Shown here in pieces: positions 1 to 8,424 of a stretch of 43,293 nt of DNA (the stretch's first letter is position 1; each line of letters starts with the position of its first letter). Source of the stretch: Lysobacterales bacterium (GTDB lineage Bacteria > Pseudomonadota > Gammaproteobacteria > Xanthomonadales > Marinicellaceae); the NCBI GenBank assembly GCA_026982315.1, contig JALSHI010000063.1, positions 1 to 43,293 on the forward strand, in the 5' to 3' direction. Below the pieces are notes generated by a model. It was given only the letters and a program-made list of their open reading frames with translations, searched no databases and was not told the DNA's origin. A program made the translations under genes and the position numbers.

Positions 1-2
1 AC

Positions 3-371
3 ATTGGCGATGATGTTTATCTGGGGCAAGGCACGCAGGTGGTGGCCAAAAAGTCCATCAGCATTGGAAGTGACTGTTTGATTGCGCCCTACGCGGTCAT
101 CCGCGATGCCAACCACAAAACCACATATGGAAAGCTGATCCGCCAACAGGGTTTTGATATCCGGCCAGTCACGCTGGGCCGTGATTGCTGGCTGGGCAGC
201 CATGTGGTGGTCACCGCTGGCGCGACACTGGGTAATGGTGTGGTGGCAGGCGCCAATGCCGTGGTGCTGGGTGAGTTACCGGACAACGCCATTGCCGCGG
301 GCGCACCGGCGCGGGTTGTCAAATACCGCCAGCCTGAACAGGCGCAAAAAAGGCCGGACAAGCCGGCCTGA
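3..371 (+). CDS. Hexapeptide-repeat O-acetyltransferase, 5' end missing
   Basis: C-terminal part of a left-handed beta-helix acyltransferase; the reading frame is open from the window edge, so the start lies outside. The visible 122 codons carry hexapeptide-type repeats (IGDDVYLGQGTQV, ISIGSDCLIAPYAVI, VTLGRDCWLGSHVVVTAGA, LGNGVVAGANAVVLG). They end with the AAGAPARVVKYR cap typical of the maltose/galactoside/WbbJ-type sugar O-acetyltransferases that use acetyl-CoA. An internal histidine in DANHKTTYG fits the catalytic His of this family. The acceptor is probably a surface-polysaccharide sugar, but nothing in view identifies it. The last codons overlap the terminator of the convergent fdxA gene. 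Confidence 0.8.
   Translation: MGDDVYLGQGTQVVAKKSISIGSDCLIAPYAVIRDANHKTTYGKLIRQQGFDIRPVTLGRDCWLGSHVVVTAGATLGNGVVAGANAVVLGELPDNAIAAGAPARVVKYRQPEQAQKRPDKPA
346..369 (-). terminator. Intrinsic terminator of fdxA
   Basis: Read on the minus strand: arms AGGCCGG (363-369) and CCGGCCT (351-357), a 5-nt loop and a run of T (complement of the A run 346-351). It lies 26 bp after the fdxA stop and overlaps the last codons of the acetyltransferase on the other strand. Confidence 0.8.
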
Positions 372-394
372 TTCACGCCCTTGTCACCGGCGGT

Positions 395-718
395 TTATTT
401 TTCCAGCAGGTGACGCTTGTCCTTGACCTCGGCCCACTGATCGGCATCCGGCGGCGGCTCTTTCATGCGGGTAATCACCGGCCACACCTGTGCCAATTCC
501 TTGTTGATTTCGATAAAGTCCTCCTGCCCTGGCGGCAGGTCGTCTTCAGGATAAATGGCCTCCACGGGGCACTCCGGCTCACACAAGGTGCAGTCGATGC
601 ACTCATCCGGGTCAATCACCAGAAAATTCGGGCCTTCATGAAAACAGTCGACCGGGCACACTTCAACGCAGTCGGTGTATTTGCATTTGATGCAGGCTTC
701 AGTGACAACAAAGGTCAT
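395..718 (-). CDS. fdxA: Seven-iron ferredoxin FdxA ([3Fe-4S][4Fe-4S])
   Basis: Small cytoplasmic electron carrier of the Azotobacter FdI type, 107 aa, the usual length. Cysteines at 9, 12, 17, 21, 25, 40, 43, 46 and 50 match the FdI pattern. By analogy C9/C17/C50 bind the [3Fe-4S] cluster and C21/C40/C43/C46 the [4Fe-4S] cluster, with C12 and C25 as the extra conserved cysteines. The acidic C-terminal tail (about 60-107) is also typical. ATG start with GGAG 10 bp upstream; a perfect TATAAT lies 30-35 bp upstream of the start on the same strand. Transcribed divergently from pcnB and ended by its own terminator, so probably monocistronic. The redox partner is not evident from the neighbours. 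Confidence 0.95.
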   Translation of the reverse strand: MTFVVTEACIKCKYTDCVEVCPVDCFHEGPNFLVIDPDECIDCTLCEPECPVEAIYPEDDLPPGQEDFIEINKELAQVWPVITRMKEPPPDADQWAEVKDKRHLLEK

Positions 719-747
719 GCGTTTGCTCCAAAATTATTTGACATGGT

Positions 748-753
748 ATTATA
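748..753 (-). promoter_or_regulatory. -10 box of fdxA
   Basis: Minus strand TATAAT, a perfect sigma-70 -10, 30-35 bp upstream of the fdxA ATG. No convincing -35 at 16-18 bp. Confidence 0.5.
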
Positions 754-871
754 TCGCAGTTTCTTTGCAAGTTATATTAGAAGGAGCTAATTAACAAGCC
801 GGTTTTCGAGCCCGGACTATTGGCATCATCCCAGCTTTCCCGAAAAACACGCATTACGAGACCCGAATAAT

Positions 872-2149
872 TTGCGCACCTATTCCAAGAATCAACACAA
901 CCTGTCACGCGAGCAGTTTTCTCCAGCCAGTCGCACCATTATCCAACAGCTGAAAGATCATGGCTACGAGGCCTACGTGGTGGGCGGCGCCATTCGGGAC
1001 TTGCTGCTGAACAAGACACCCAAGGACTTTGATGTTGTCACCAGCGCCACGCCAGAACAGATCAAGTCGGTGTTTCGCCGCCGATGCCGGCTTATCGGCC
1101 GGCGTTTCCGCCTGGCGCATGTGTACATTGACCGCGACCTGATTGAGGTAGCCACTTTCCGCAGCGCATCCAGTGACGATACGGAAAACAGCGGCGACCG
1201 CCTGATTCGCAATGGCCAGATTATTCGCGACAATGTCTACGGGCGTATTGACCAGGACGCCCTGCGGCGGGACTTTACCGCCAATGCCCTCTACTTTGAC
1301 CCCGATGAGGAAACCATACTCGATTTTGTCAATGGCTACAAAGATATTGGCGCGCGCACTCTCAACCTGATCGGCGAGCCTGTCAGGCGCTTTACCGAAG
1401 ATCCGGTACGCATGCTGCGCGCCGTGCGCTTTGCGGTCAAACTGGGCCTGCAGTTGCAGCCGGACTGCGCCGCTGCCATTGCCCCCAACGCCCATTGTCT
1501 GGGGAATGTCGCGCCAGCGCGATTGTTTGACGAACTGATTAAAATTTTCCACTCCGGTTATGCCGAAGACGCTTTTGCCTTGCTACGCGAGCATGCGCTG
1601 TTCGCCCAACTTTTCCCTGAAGTTGAGCGGATTATGGAAGAAAAAAGCGAGTACGAAACGCTTTTCCGTACAGCTTTTGCCAATACAGACAAGCGCATTG
1701 CCGCCGGCAAACCGGTAACCCCGGTGTTCTTGTTTTCGGTGTTGCTCTGGCCCCAGGCTGAACAGCTCTTTCGGCAACACCGGCACAACGGACTGCCAGA
1801 GTTTGACGCCATGAATCTGGCGGCCACTCAGGTTTTTGAAGAACAACGCGAAAATATTTTTGTGCCGCGGGTGATTCAGGCAGGCATCCGCCACATCTGG
1901 GTGTTGCAACTGCGCTTTTTACGCAATCGCGGCAAACGGGTTTTTTCTACCCTGGCGCACCCGCGCTTTCGCGCCGCGTATGACTTTCTGTTACTGCGGC
2001 AAATTATCCAGCCAGAACTGGCCGACCTGGCCCAGTGGTGGACAAAAATACAGGAAGTATCACCAGAGGAAAAACGCGAGATGATTTTCGGCGGTGGTGA
2101 GAAAAAATCCAGACGCCGGCGGCGCCGGAAAAAACCGGCCGGTTCCTGA
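872..2149 (+). CDS. pcnB: Poly(A) polymerase I
   Basis: Adds 3' poly(A) tails to RNA and so promotes decay of mRNA fragments and small RNAs; class II nucleotidyltransferase fold. The head domain shows VVGGAIRDLLL (residues 36-46) followed by KDFDVV with catalytic Asp52/Asp54, then RRFRLAHV, RRDFTANALYFD and the RFTEDPVRMLRAVRFAVKLG segment shared with CCA-adding enzymes. The poly(A)-polymerase-type C-terminal domain contains FRAAYDFLLLR and ends in a basic tail (KKSRRRRRRKK). 425 aa is near the family size. No ATG or GTG precedes the conserved region in frame, so TTG 872 is the best start. It lacks a good Shine-Dalgarno, while an AGAAGGAG at 779-786 has no start codon at the right distance. 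folK follows in the same direction. Confidence 0.93.
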   Translation: MRTYSKNQHNLSREQFSPASRTIIQQLKDHGYEAYVVGGAIRDLLLNKTPKDFDVVTSATPEQIKSVFRRRCRLIGRRFRLAHVYIDRDLIEVATFRSASSDDTENSGDRLIRNGQIIRDNVYGRIDQDALRRDFTANALYFDPDEETILDFVNGYKDIGARTLNLIGEPVRRFTEDPVRMLRAVRFAVKLGLQLQPDCAAAIAPNAHCLGNVAPARLFDELIKIFHSGYAEDAFALLREHALFAQLFPEVERIMEEKSEYETLFRTAFANTDKRIAAGKPVTPVFLFSVLLWPQAEQLFRQHRHNGLPEFDAMNLAATQVFEEQRENIFVPRVIQAGIRHIWVLQLRFLRNRGKRVFSTLAHPRFRAAYDFLLLRQIIQPELADLAQWWTKIQEVSPEEKREMIFGGGEKKSRRRRRRKKPAGS

Positions 2150-2167
2150 TCCGGTTCCGTGTGCGCC

Positions 2168-2716
2168 ATGACACCAGCAGCTCCGGCACAACATGTGGCT
2201 TATCTGGGCCTGGGCAGTAACCTGGGAGACTCGCTGAACACCATCTCCACAGCCATTGCGGCGCTGGACGCACTGGCTGACAGCCGGGTTGTCGCCTGTT
2301 CCCAGGCTTATCACTCGACACCCTGGGGCGTTGTCGATCAACCGGACTTTATTAATGCCGTGGTGGCGCTGGAAACCCGCCTGACGCCATTACAATTACT
2401 GGCCCAGACCCAGGCATTGGAAAAAAACCTTGGCAGACAGCCATCCCGGCGCTGGGGCGAGCGCGTCATTGATATTGATATCCTGCTGTATGGCCATCAC
2501 TGGCTTAACACGCCGGACCTGACTATCCCCCATCCCTGGCTGAGCCAACGCGCCTTTGTGCTGCAGCCCTTACTGGAAATCGCCCCGGATATTTATGTTC
2601 CCGGCCAAGGGTCTGCCAACGATTTATGGCAACAACTCCAGCAAAAAGGCACGCGACCGGCCAAAAAAAACGGCAAAATCGTGTGGTATAAATGCAACAA
2701 ACACCAGAATGGGTAG
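2168..2716 (+). CDS. folK: HPPK: 6-hydroxymethyl-7,8-dihydropterin pyrophosphokinase
   Basis: Transfers pyrophosphate from ATP to 6-hydroxymethyl-7,8-dihydropterin, the step before dihydropteroate synthase in folate synthesis. The N-terminal AYLGLGSNLGD motif, the central RRWGERVIDIDILLYG segment (Mg-ATP-binding aspartates) and IPHPWLSQRAFVLQPLLEIAPD are diagnostic. I chose ATG 2168 (182 aa); GTG 2159 in the same frame is an alternative. It starts 18 bp after pcnB. The pcnB-folK pair is common in gammaproteobacteria, usually followed by panB/panC, which are absent here. The C-terminal 25 residues are lysine/asparagine rich. Confidence 0.93.
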   Translation: MTPAAPAQHVAYLGLGSNLGDSLNTISTAIAALDALADSRVVACSQAYHSTPWGVVDQPDFINAVVALETRLTPLQLLAQTQALEKNLGRQPSRRWGERVIDIDILLYGHHWLNTPDLTIPHPWLSQRAFVLQPLLEIAPDIYVPGQGSANDLWQQLQQKGTRPAKKNGKIVWYKCNKHQNG

Positions 2717-2797
2717 TTTTTTCGCGGATTTTATGCAAAAAAACCACAAAATAGCGTAAATAAAGCCACATCAGTGTTGCGTTTATGCCAATGGCAT

Positions 2798-2905
2798 GAT
2801 AATCTACAGGCAGTTTTGAAGCAGGTGACTTTTCAGCCACTCCAAGACAAACAGGGCGCAGACAGAAAAATAACTTCAACCCATCCCACCGGATGGGTTT
2901 TTTTT
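2798..2905 (+). ncRNA. Candidate small RNA or leader between folK and pgi
   Basis: A -10-like GATAAT (2798-2803, with TTGCGT 15 bp upstream) precedes about 95 nt that end in a very strong terminator at 2878-2905. There is a small internal hairpin (GGTG/CACT around 2825-2843) and no convincing ORF. The terminator is 160 bp beyond the folK stop, farther than usual for a gene's own terminator, and pgi has its own promoter further on. This suggests an independent short transcript, but an extended folK 3' end is the simpler alternative. Confidence 0.25.
2878..2905 (+). terminator. Strong intrinsic terminator upstream of pgi
   Basis: Perfect 9-bp stem: AACCCATCC (2878-2886), loop CACC, GGATGGGTT (2891-2899), inside an 8-T run (2898-2905). 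Confidence 0.9.
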
Positions 2906-2993
2906 GGCCGTTACACACCCGCCCTGCACCCCGGATGCGCAAGGCACGGACTCCGGCAAACGACTGAGCGGACACCCGCACTCCGGCAGGCTC

Positions 2994-3002
2994 TGGTACA
3001 AT
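2994..3002 (+). promoter_or_regulatory. Extended -10 promoter of pgi
   Basis: TGG-TACAAT is an extended -10 (TGn plus 5/6 of TATAAT). Transcription would begin near 3009. That places the upstream in-frame ATG at 3001 inside the promoter and favours ATG 3028 as the pgi start. Confidence 0.5.
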
Positions 3003-3027
3003 GGCGTTTTTTTCGCTTTTGGGTCTC

Positions 3028-4629
3028 ATGGAACACATTCAACCCAGCGTGACAGCAGAACCACCAAGCCGCCATCAGGCATGGACACGCCTACAGAAAC
3101 TGGCGAGTGATCCAGGACTGCGCCAGTTACAGACGCTGTTTGCCCACGATGCTGACAGAGCCAGTCGCTACACGTTCCGACAGGGTACGCTGATGGCGGA
3201 CTTGTCCAAAAACTGGATCAACGATCAAGTACTCAAGGCATTAATTGACCTGGCTGCCAGTTGCCGTCTGGAAGAAAAAATCCGCCAACTGCACCAGGGC
3301 GAAGTGGTCAATCCGACTGAAAACCGGCCTGCAACCCACGTGTTACAACGCCGGCGCCACACCCGGGCAGATATTGAAGACCAACGCCGGCATTTTTACG
3401 CTGTAGCGGAAAACTACCAGCAACAACACTGGCTGACCGCCTTTGGCGAACCCGTAGAGTCTATTGTCAACATTGGCATTGGTGGTTCTTTTCTGGGGCC
3501 ACAACTGGTGATTGAAGCTCTGACCGACTTGCAGACCAGCAGCCGCTACCCTGTGCACTTCCTGTCCAGCGTCGATGACAGCCTGCACAAGCAGGTTTTC
3601 AGCCAGATTAATCCACGCCGCTGTGTGTTCTGTATTTCATCCAAAAGCCTTGGCACCAGCGAAACCTTGCGCAATACCGAGGCGGTCATGCAGCGCATTC
3701 GCGCCTTGCCCGGTTATCAACCAGACGCCCGGCGTCAAAGTTTTGTTGCCGCCACCGCCAACCATGAAGCCGCTTGCGCCCTTGGCATTGCCGAAACCCA
3801 CATATTGCCCTTCGCCAACAGTATTGGCGGCCGGTTTTCCTTGTGGTCAGCCATTGGCTTTCCCATCCTCATGAGTATTGGAGCCGATGCGTTTTCCCGG
3901 CTCTTGCGCGGGGCTGAAAGCCTGGATGAACACTTTGCCAGCGCGCCTTTTGCAAATAATCTGCCTGTGCTCATGGCCCTGCTATCCATCTGGTACCGCA
4001 GCTTTATGGGCTTACCAGCCTATGCCGTTCTGCCTTATGACGCCCGGCTCAAGCATCTGCCAGCCTGGTTACAGCAACTGATGATGGAAAGCGTTGGCAA
4101 GGGCCGGGATATTCACGGAAACCCGCTACCCTATTCCACTTCGCCCTGGGTATTTGGCGAACACGGCCAGTTGTCCCAACACGCTTTTTTTCAGGCATTT
4201 CATCAGGGTAACGACGTTATCCCGGTGGACTTTATCGGCGTTCGCCAACCGGCCACCGGCAATCAGCGGTTTCTGCTGATTAACATGCTGGCGCAATCGG
4301 CTACACTAATGAACGGCAGCCAGACGCAGGATAACAACCCTCATGCCCGTTGCCCGGGCAACCGGCCCAGCACGGTTCTGCTGCTGGATGACTTATCGCC
4401 CCATTCCCTGGGCCAGCTTCTGGCCCTGTATGAAAACATGGTGTTCACCCAGTCGGTTATCTGGAATGTGAACTGCTTCGACCAGCCCGGTGTCGAACTG
4501 GGCAAGCGCATGGCGCGCCAAATCGATCAACACCTGAGCGCCGGAACCCTGAAAGAACTGGACACGGATGACTCCACCCGCGCCTTGTTGCAGAACATTC
4601 TTTTAGACCACAACGGACACGCGGAATAA
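3028..4629 (+). CDS. pgi: Glucose-6-phosphate isomerase
   Basis: Cytoplasmic enzyme interconverting glucose-6-phosphate and fructose-6-phosphate. Both family signatures are present: the NIGIGGSFLGPQ phosphate-binding loop with the PFANSIGGRFSLWSAIG segment, and the C-terminal NCFDQPGVELGK signature. 533 aa from ATG 3028 (MEHIQPS), close to the E. coli length of about 549. The in-frame ATG 3001 would add nine residues but overlaps a -10 element. It is separated from folK by a terminator and lies 2 bp before apbC, so pgi, apbC and dcd are probably one transcript. The N-terminal domain is divergent from E. coli Pgi, but the active-site regions are intact. Confidence 0.94.
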   Translation: MEHIQPSVTAEPPSRHQAWTRLQKLASDPGLRQLQTLFAHDADRASRYTFRQGTLMADLSKNWINDQVLKALIDLAASCRLEEKIRQLHQGEVVNPTENRPATHVLQRRRHTRADIEDQRRHFYAVAENYQQQHWLTAFGEPVESIVNIGIGGSFLGPQLVIEALTDLQTSSRYPVHFLSSVDDSLHKQVFSQINPRRCVFCISSKSLGTSETLRNTEAVMQRIRALPGYQPDARRQSFVAATANHEAACALGIAETHILPFANSIGGRFSLWSAIGFPILMSIGADAFSRLLRGAESLDEHFASAPFANNLPVLMALLSIWYRSFMGLPAYAVLPYDARLKHLPAWLQQLMMESVGKGRDIHGNPLPYSTSPWVFGEHGQLSQHAFFQAFHQGNDVIPVDFIGVRQPATGNQRFLLINMLAQSATLMNGSQTQDNNPHARCPGNRPSTVLLLDDLSPHSLGQLLALYENMVFTQSVIWNVNCFDQPGVELGKRMARQIDQHLSAGTLKELDTDDSTRALLQNILLDHNGHAE

Positions 4630-4631
4630 GC

Positions 4632-5855
4632 ATGAAATTCAAAAACCCCTTTCAACGTCAGAAAAACAGCCAGAAAACCAACAACCCCGGCGAAAACCAG
4701 AACAACAAACCGGCCACAAATAACCCCGGTGGCGATCCCCATGCGCCACCGGATAATGCCAGTAGCAACCAGGTGCTTCATCGCAAGACCCTGCGCCAGG
4801 CTTTGGCCACGGTGCACGACCCGATCATTGACAAGCCCTATGGCGAGGCCATAGAAATCAAGCTGCCAGCAGAAACGCCGGAAAATATCGGCGTGACCTT
4901 GCGCTATCCGGTGGGTGATTTTTTATCCACAGAGCGCGAGAACATCCAGCAGGCGCTGACAAAAATCGCGCCCCGGGCGCACATGGCCCACTTTGGGACA
5001 GTGATTCGCCCTCACAAGGTGCAACGCGACATTGCGCCAGTCGACAATATCAAGAATATCATTGCCGTGGCCTCGGGCAAAGGCGGCGTAGGCAAATCCA
5101 CTGTAACGGTCATGCTGGCCAAATCCCTGCAAGCGTTGGGCGCCCGGGTGGGCATTCTGGATGCGGATATCTATGGCCCCAGCATGCCGCGCATGCTGGG
5201 CGACCACGGCAAGCCCGCCTCGCCCGACAACAAAAGTTTTCTGCCGGTTGATGCCGACGGCATCCAGAATATGTCGCTGGGTTACATGATGGATGAAGCC
5301 AGCCCGGCCATTTGGCGCGGCGCCATGGTCAGCCGCGCCCTGATGCAAATGATGAACGAAACCCGCTGGGACAATCTGGACTATCTGCTCATTGACCTGC
5401 CCCCTGGCACCGGCGATATTCAGCTCACTCTGGTACAGAAAATCCCCGTCACCGCCGCGGTGATTGTCACCACACCCCAGGACATTGCCCTGATCGATGC
5501 CCAACGCGCCTGGGCCATGTTTGAAAAAGTGCAGGTGCCGGTTCTGGGCGTGATTGAAAACATGAGCACCTTTATCTGCCCCCACTGCGGCCATGAGGAG
5601 CACATTTTCGGCCAGGGCGCGGCGGAGACCATGGCCAGAAAATTCCAGGCGCCCATTCTCGGCCGCCTGCCGCTGAACATTGCCATTCGTGAGCATATGG
5701 ACGCCGGCCAGCCGGAACACTTGTGGAAAGCCCCTAAAGACAAAACACTGGCGGAAAGTGGCCAGAAAATCGCCCTGAACACCGCCCACGCTCTGGCGCA
5801 ATTACCGGTGGACCTGAACCGCAATAACCCATTGACCCTTAAAAAGACTTTTTGA
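4632..5855 (+). CDS. apbC: Iron-sulfur cluster carrier ATPase Mrp/ApbC
   Basis: Mrp/NBP35-family P-loop ATPase that carries Fe-S clusters to apo-proteins. A short MIP18/DUF59-like domain (about residues 52-115) precedes the deviant Walker [10 protein letters not shown] (149-157), the switch motifs [13 protein letters not shown] and DLPPGTGD, and the C316-P-H-C319 pair that binds the bridging cluster in the dimer. Residues 1-48 are an unusual Asn/Gln/Pro/Gly-rich, low-complexity extension with a repeated TNNPG. GTG 4773 (residue 48) would remove it, but ATG 4632 lies 2 bp after the pgi stop, as in translational coupling. dcd follows after 1 bp. The apbC-dcd pairing is common in gammaproteobacteria. 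Confidence 0.93.
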   Translation: MKFKNPFQRQKNSQKTNNPGENQNNKPATNNPGGDPHAPPDNASSNQVLHRKTLRQALATVHDPIIDKPYGEAIEIKLPAETPENIGVTLRYPVGDFLSTERENIQQALTKIAPRAHMAHFGTVIRPHKVQRDIAPVDNIKNIIAVASGKGGVGKSTVTVMLAKSLQALGARVGILDADIYGPSMPRMLGDHGKPASPDNKSFLPVDADGIQNMSLGYMMDEASPAIWRGAMVSRALMQMMNETRWDNLDYLLIDLPPGTGDIQLTLVQKIPVTAAVIVTTPQDIALIDAQRAWAMFEKVQVPVLGVIENMSTFICPHCGHEEHIFGQGAAETMARKFQAPILGRLPLNIAIREHMDAGQPEHLWKAPKDKTLAESGQKIALNTAHALAQLPVDLNRNNPLTLKKTF

Positions 5856-5856
5856 C

Positions 5857-6423
5857 ATGAGCATCAAATCAGACAGATGGATTCGCCGCATGGCCGAGGA
5901 GCACGGCATGATTTCGCCCTTTGTGCCCAGCCAGGTTTCCCAGGTCGATGGAGCGAAAATCATTTCCTACGGCACCTCCAGCTATGGCTACGACGTGCGC
6001 TGTGCGGATGAATTCAAGATTTTTCACAACATTAATTCGGCCGTTGTCGACCCGAAAAACTTCGACCCGCAAAGCTTTGTGGACATTCAATCGGATGTCT
6101 GCATCATCCCGCCCAATTCATTTGCCCTGGCGCGCACTGTGGAATACTTGAAAATCCCCCGCAATGTACTCACCATCTGTCTGGGCAAATCCACTTATGC
6201 CCGTTGTGGCATTATCGTCAACGTTACGCCGCTGGAACCGGAATGGGAAGGCCATGTGACCCTGGAATTTTCCAACACCACACCGCTGCCGGCCAAAATT
6301 TACGCCAACGAAGGCGTGGCCCAGTTCCTGTTTTTTGAATCGGACGAAGATTGCGAAGTGTCCTATAAAGATCGCAAAGGCAAGTATCAGGGGCAGCAAG
6401 GGGTCACCCTACCCAAGGCCTGA
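5857..6423 (+). CDS. dcd: dCTP deaminase
   Basis: Deaminates dCTP to dUTP, the main route to dUMP and so to thymidylate in many proteobacteria; a trimeric cytoplasmic enzyme. 188 aa, the standard size. Conserved blocks are [40 protein letters not shown] and the C-terminal [10 protein letters not shown]. The LEF glutamate (Glu137) corresponds to catalytic Glu138 of E. coli Dcd. The ATG lies 1 bp after the apbC stop. Convergent with degS, with 36 bp between the two stops and no obvious terminator there. Confidence 0.96.
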   Translation: MSIKSDRWIRRMAEEHGMISPFVPSQVSQVDGAKIISYGTSSYGYDVRCADEFKIFHNINSAVVDPKNFDPQSFVDIQSDVCIIPPNSFALARTVEYLKIPRNVLTICLGKSTYARCGIIVNVTPLEPEWEGHVTLEFSNTTPLPAKIYANEGVAQFLFFESDEDCEVSYKDRKGKYQGQQGVTLPKA

Positions 6424-6459
6424 CCCCCCCCAGACACCGCGGCAACATTTGACAGTCAT

Positions 6460-7611
6460 TCAGTTTTTGTTCTCGGCGATCACCGACGGTTGTTCCATGG
6501 CCACCAGGTCGATGGCGAAGGGCTGGTTTTTGTGCAAACCTTGCAAGCGTATGGTTTCGCCGGGCTTGGTTGAGGCCACCAGCTCGCGATAGTGACGGTC
6601 ATCGCGCAATTCAACGCCATTCACAGCCGTGATAATATCGCCGGCCTGTATACCGGCCCGAGCCGCCGGAGTGCCGTCATATACCCCCAGCACCAGCACG
6701 CCGTGGTCTGGTTTGCTTATGCCGCGTATCTGGTAGCTGGGGTTCCACATGGCCAGCCCCAGCCAGCCACGCAACACTTTGCCGTGCTGGCGAATCTCCT
6801 CCATAATCAACCGTGCAGCGTTGGCCGGAATGGCAAAGTTGATCCCCTGGGCGCCTTGTTTATTGAGCATGGCGGTGTTAATGCCCACAACCTGGCCGAG
6901 GGTGTTAATCAGCGCCCCCCCGGAAGAGCCTTCGTTGACTGGCGCGTCTGTCTGAATAAAGTTTTCGATTGCTGACACGTCCAACCCGCTGCGGCCAGTC
7001 GCACTGACTATGCCATGAGTCACTGTCTGACTGAGCCCAAAAGGATTGCCAATGGCCAGCACCACATCACCGGAACGCACGGTGTCACTGTCAGCAAACT
7101 CCGCTGCGCTTAGTCCCTGGGCGTCAATTTTTAACACGGCCAGATCGGTATCCGGATCACTGCCTATCAAGCGCGCCTCGAAAACCCGGTTATCCCACAA
7201 GGCCACAGCGATTTCATTGGCATTTTTTACCACATGGTAATTGGTCACCAAATAGCCATCAGGAGAAACAATCACGCCTGAGCCAAGGTACTCGCGGGTA
7301 AACGTTTCACTGGGGCCCAGCTTGACAATCCCCGTAAAACGCTGTAATTCCGGTGCCAATACCCGCTGCCGGGTTAATGTCGTCGTGGCATAGATGCTCA
7401 CCACCGAAGGAGAGACCCTGTCCACCGCATCAGCATAGCTGGCCGGCGCCACCGCTTGCCTTGGCAGCTCGCCTGTGTCCCGGGTATTATCCAAATCCGC
7501 TTCGCCATTCCAGAGCTCATAGCGTTGCCACAGCACCAGAACAAACGCCAGGGCCAGGCCGGCAGTCACAGACTTGAGGACAAATCCCAGTATCTCTTTG
7601 AGTTGCTTCAT
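6460..7611 (-). CDS. degS: DegS/AlgW-type periplasmic serine protease
   Basis: Inner-membrane-anchored HtrA-family protease. In relatives it makes the first cut in the anti-sigma factor RseA/MucA when mis-folded porins bind its PDZ domain. Seen: one N-terminal membrane anchor (residues 10-28), a chymotrypsin-like domain with triad His126 (TNYHVV), Asp156 (DTDLAVLKID) and Ser230 (NEGSSGGAL, where relatives have GNSGGAL), and one PDZ domain (about 280-370). A single PDZ plus an anchor separates DegS/AlgW from DegP. Start at ATG 7611 (383 aa); an upstream TTG would add 29 residues before the anchor and is unlikely. Placement beside petABC is seen in several gammaproteobacteria. No rseA/mucA homologue is in the window. 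Confidence 0.9.
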   Translation of the reverse strand: MKQLKEILGFVLKSVTAGLALAFVLVLWQRYELWNGEADLDNTRDTGELPRQAVAPASYADAVDRVSPSVVSIYATTTLTRQRVLAPELQRFTGIVKLGPSETFTREYLGSGVIVSPDGYLVTNYHVVKNANEIAVALWDNRVFEARLIGSDPDTDLAVLKIDAQGLSAAEFADSDTVRSGDVVLAIGNPFGLSQTVTHGIVSATGRSGLDVSAIENFIQTDAPVNEGSSGGALINTLGQVVGINTAMLNKQGAQGINFAIPANAARLIMEEIRQHGKVLRGWLGLAMWNPSYQIRGISKPDHGVLVLGVYDGTPAARAGIQAGDIITAVNGVELRDDRHYRELVASTKPGETIRLQGLHKNQPFAIDLVAMEQPSVIAENKN

Positions 7612-7688
7612 GGAGGAATTTTTACCGCAGGTTGGCTCGTATGCGCCATTGTAAGGGATGATTTTGCCAAAATGAAACCAATCATCAG

Positions 7689-7718
7689 TTGTGGTCAAGG
7701 GGAATAGTTTAGTAAAAT
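7689..7718 (+). promoter_or_regulatory. Candidate promoter of petABC
   Basis: TTGTGG (7689-7694), 18-bp spacer, TAAAAT (7713-7718), about 115 bp before petA. The 222-bp gap between degS and petA otherwise shows only the petA ribosome site AGGGGAAG. Confidence 0.4.
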
Positions 7719-7833
7719 TATCGGGTTAGGGCCTCGCGCGACTTCAGCGGCTTGTCCATATTGCTGCTGGCGTTTTGCCCGTCTCGCCATCTCAATATAT
7801 GAGTCCCAACCATTTACTACCAGGGGAAGTACA

Positions 7834-8424
7834 ATGACTGAAAAAGTCAACTCCAACCGCCGCAATCTACTGATTGCCACCTCCGTTGTGGGAGCAGTCG
7901 GCGTCGGTTTTGCGGCGGTTCCTTTTATCAAATCCTGGCTGCCCAGCGAACGCGCCAAGGCCGCAGGCGGGCCAGTGGAAGCCGATTTCTCAAAACTGGA
8001 ACCCGGCCAGATGCTACAAGTCAGCTGGCGTGGCCAACCCATATTCATCGTTCATCGCACGCCTGAGCAACTGGCAGTATTGCCCGAATTGAATCCGCGC
8101 CTGAAAGATCCCCTGAGCGATCACAGTATTCAGCCGCCGTTTGCCAAGAATATTCACCGTTCGCTCAAGCCCGAATACTGGGTTGGCGTGGGCATTTGCA
8201 CCCACCTGGGCTGTTCGCCAAAGTATGTCCCGGACATGGTTCCACAGCCTTTTGACGAACAATGGAAAGGTGGTTTTTACTGCCCCTGCCACAACTCCCG
8301 ATTCGATGTCGCCGGCCGTGTTTTCAACGGCTCGCCGGCTGGCACCAACCTGGTGATTCCTCCGTATATGTATGAGGGCGAAACCAAAGTCATCATTGGC
8401 CAAATGGCTGAAGGAGAAGCATAA
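7834..8424 (+). CDS. petA: Rieske iron-sulfur subunit of cytochrome bc1
   Basis: Carries electrons from ubiquinol at the Qo site to cytochrome c1. Tat-type N-terminus: SNRRNLLIATS with Arg9-Arg10, then an uncleaved hydrophobic anchor (about 12-30). The [2Fe-2S] motifs are CTHLGC (Cys122, His124, Cys127) and CPCH (Cys150, Cys152, His153). The cluster ligands are C122, H124, C150 and H153, and C127-C152 form the disulfide. 196 aa is the normal proteobacterial length. A good ribosome site (AGGGGAAG) precedes the ATG. The stop TAA shares its last A with the petB ATG, so the genes are translationally coupled. Confidence 0.97.
   Translation: MTEKVNSNRRNLLIATSVVGAVGVGFAAVPFIKSWLPSERAKAAGGPVEADFSKLEPGQMLQVSWRGQPIFIVHRTPEQLAVLPELNPRLKDPLSDHSIQPPFAKNIHRSLKPEYWVGVGICTHLGCSPKYVPDMVPQPFDEQWKGGFYCPCHNSRFDVAGRVFNGSPAGTNLVIPPYMYEGETKVIIGQMAEGEA

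Noticed and set aside
4923-5801. 292-codon minus-strand ORF inside apbC
   Set aside because: Mirror of a conserved ATPase gene; His/Gln/Gly-rich with no recognisable domain.
7612-7698. TTG start adding 29 residues to the DegS-like protease
   Set aside because: The extension would precede the membrane anchor with polar residues unlike relatives; ATG 7611 puts the anchor at residue 10 as expected.
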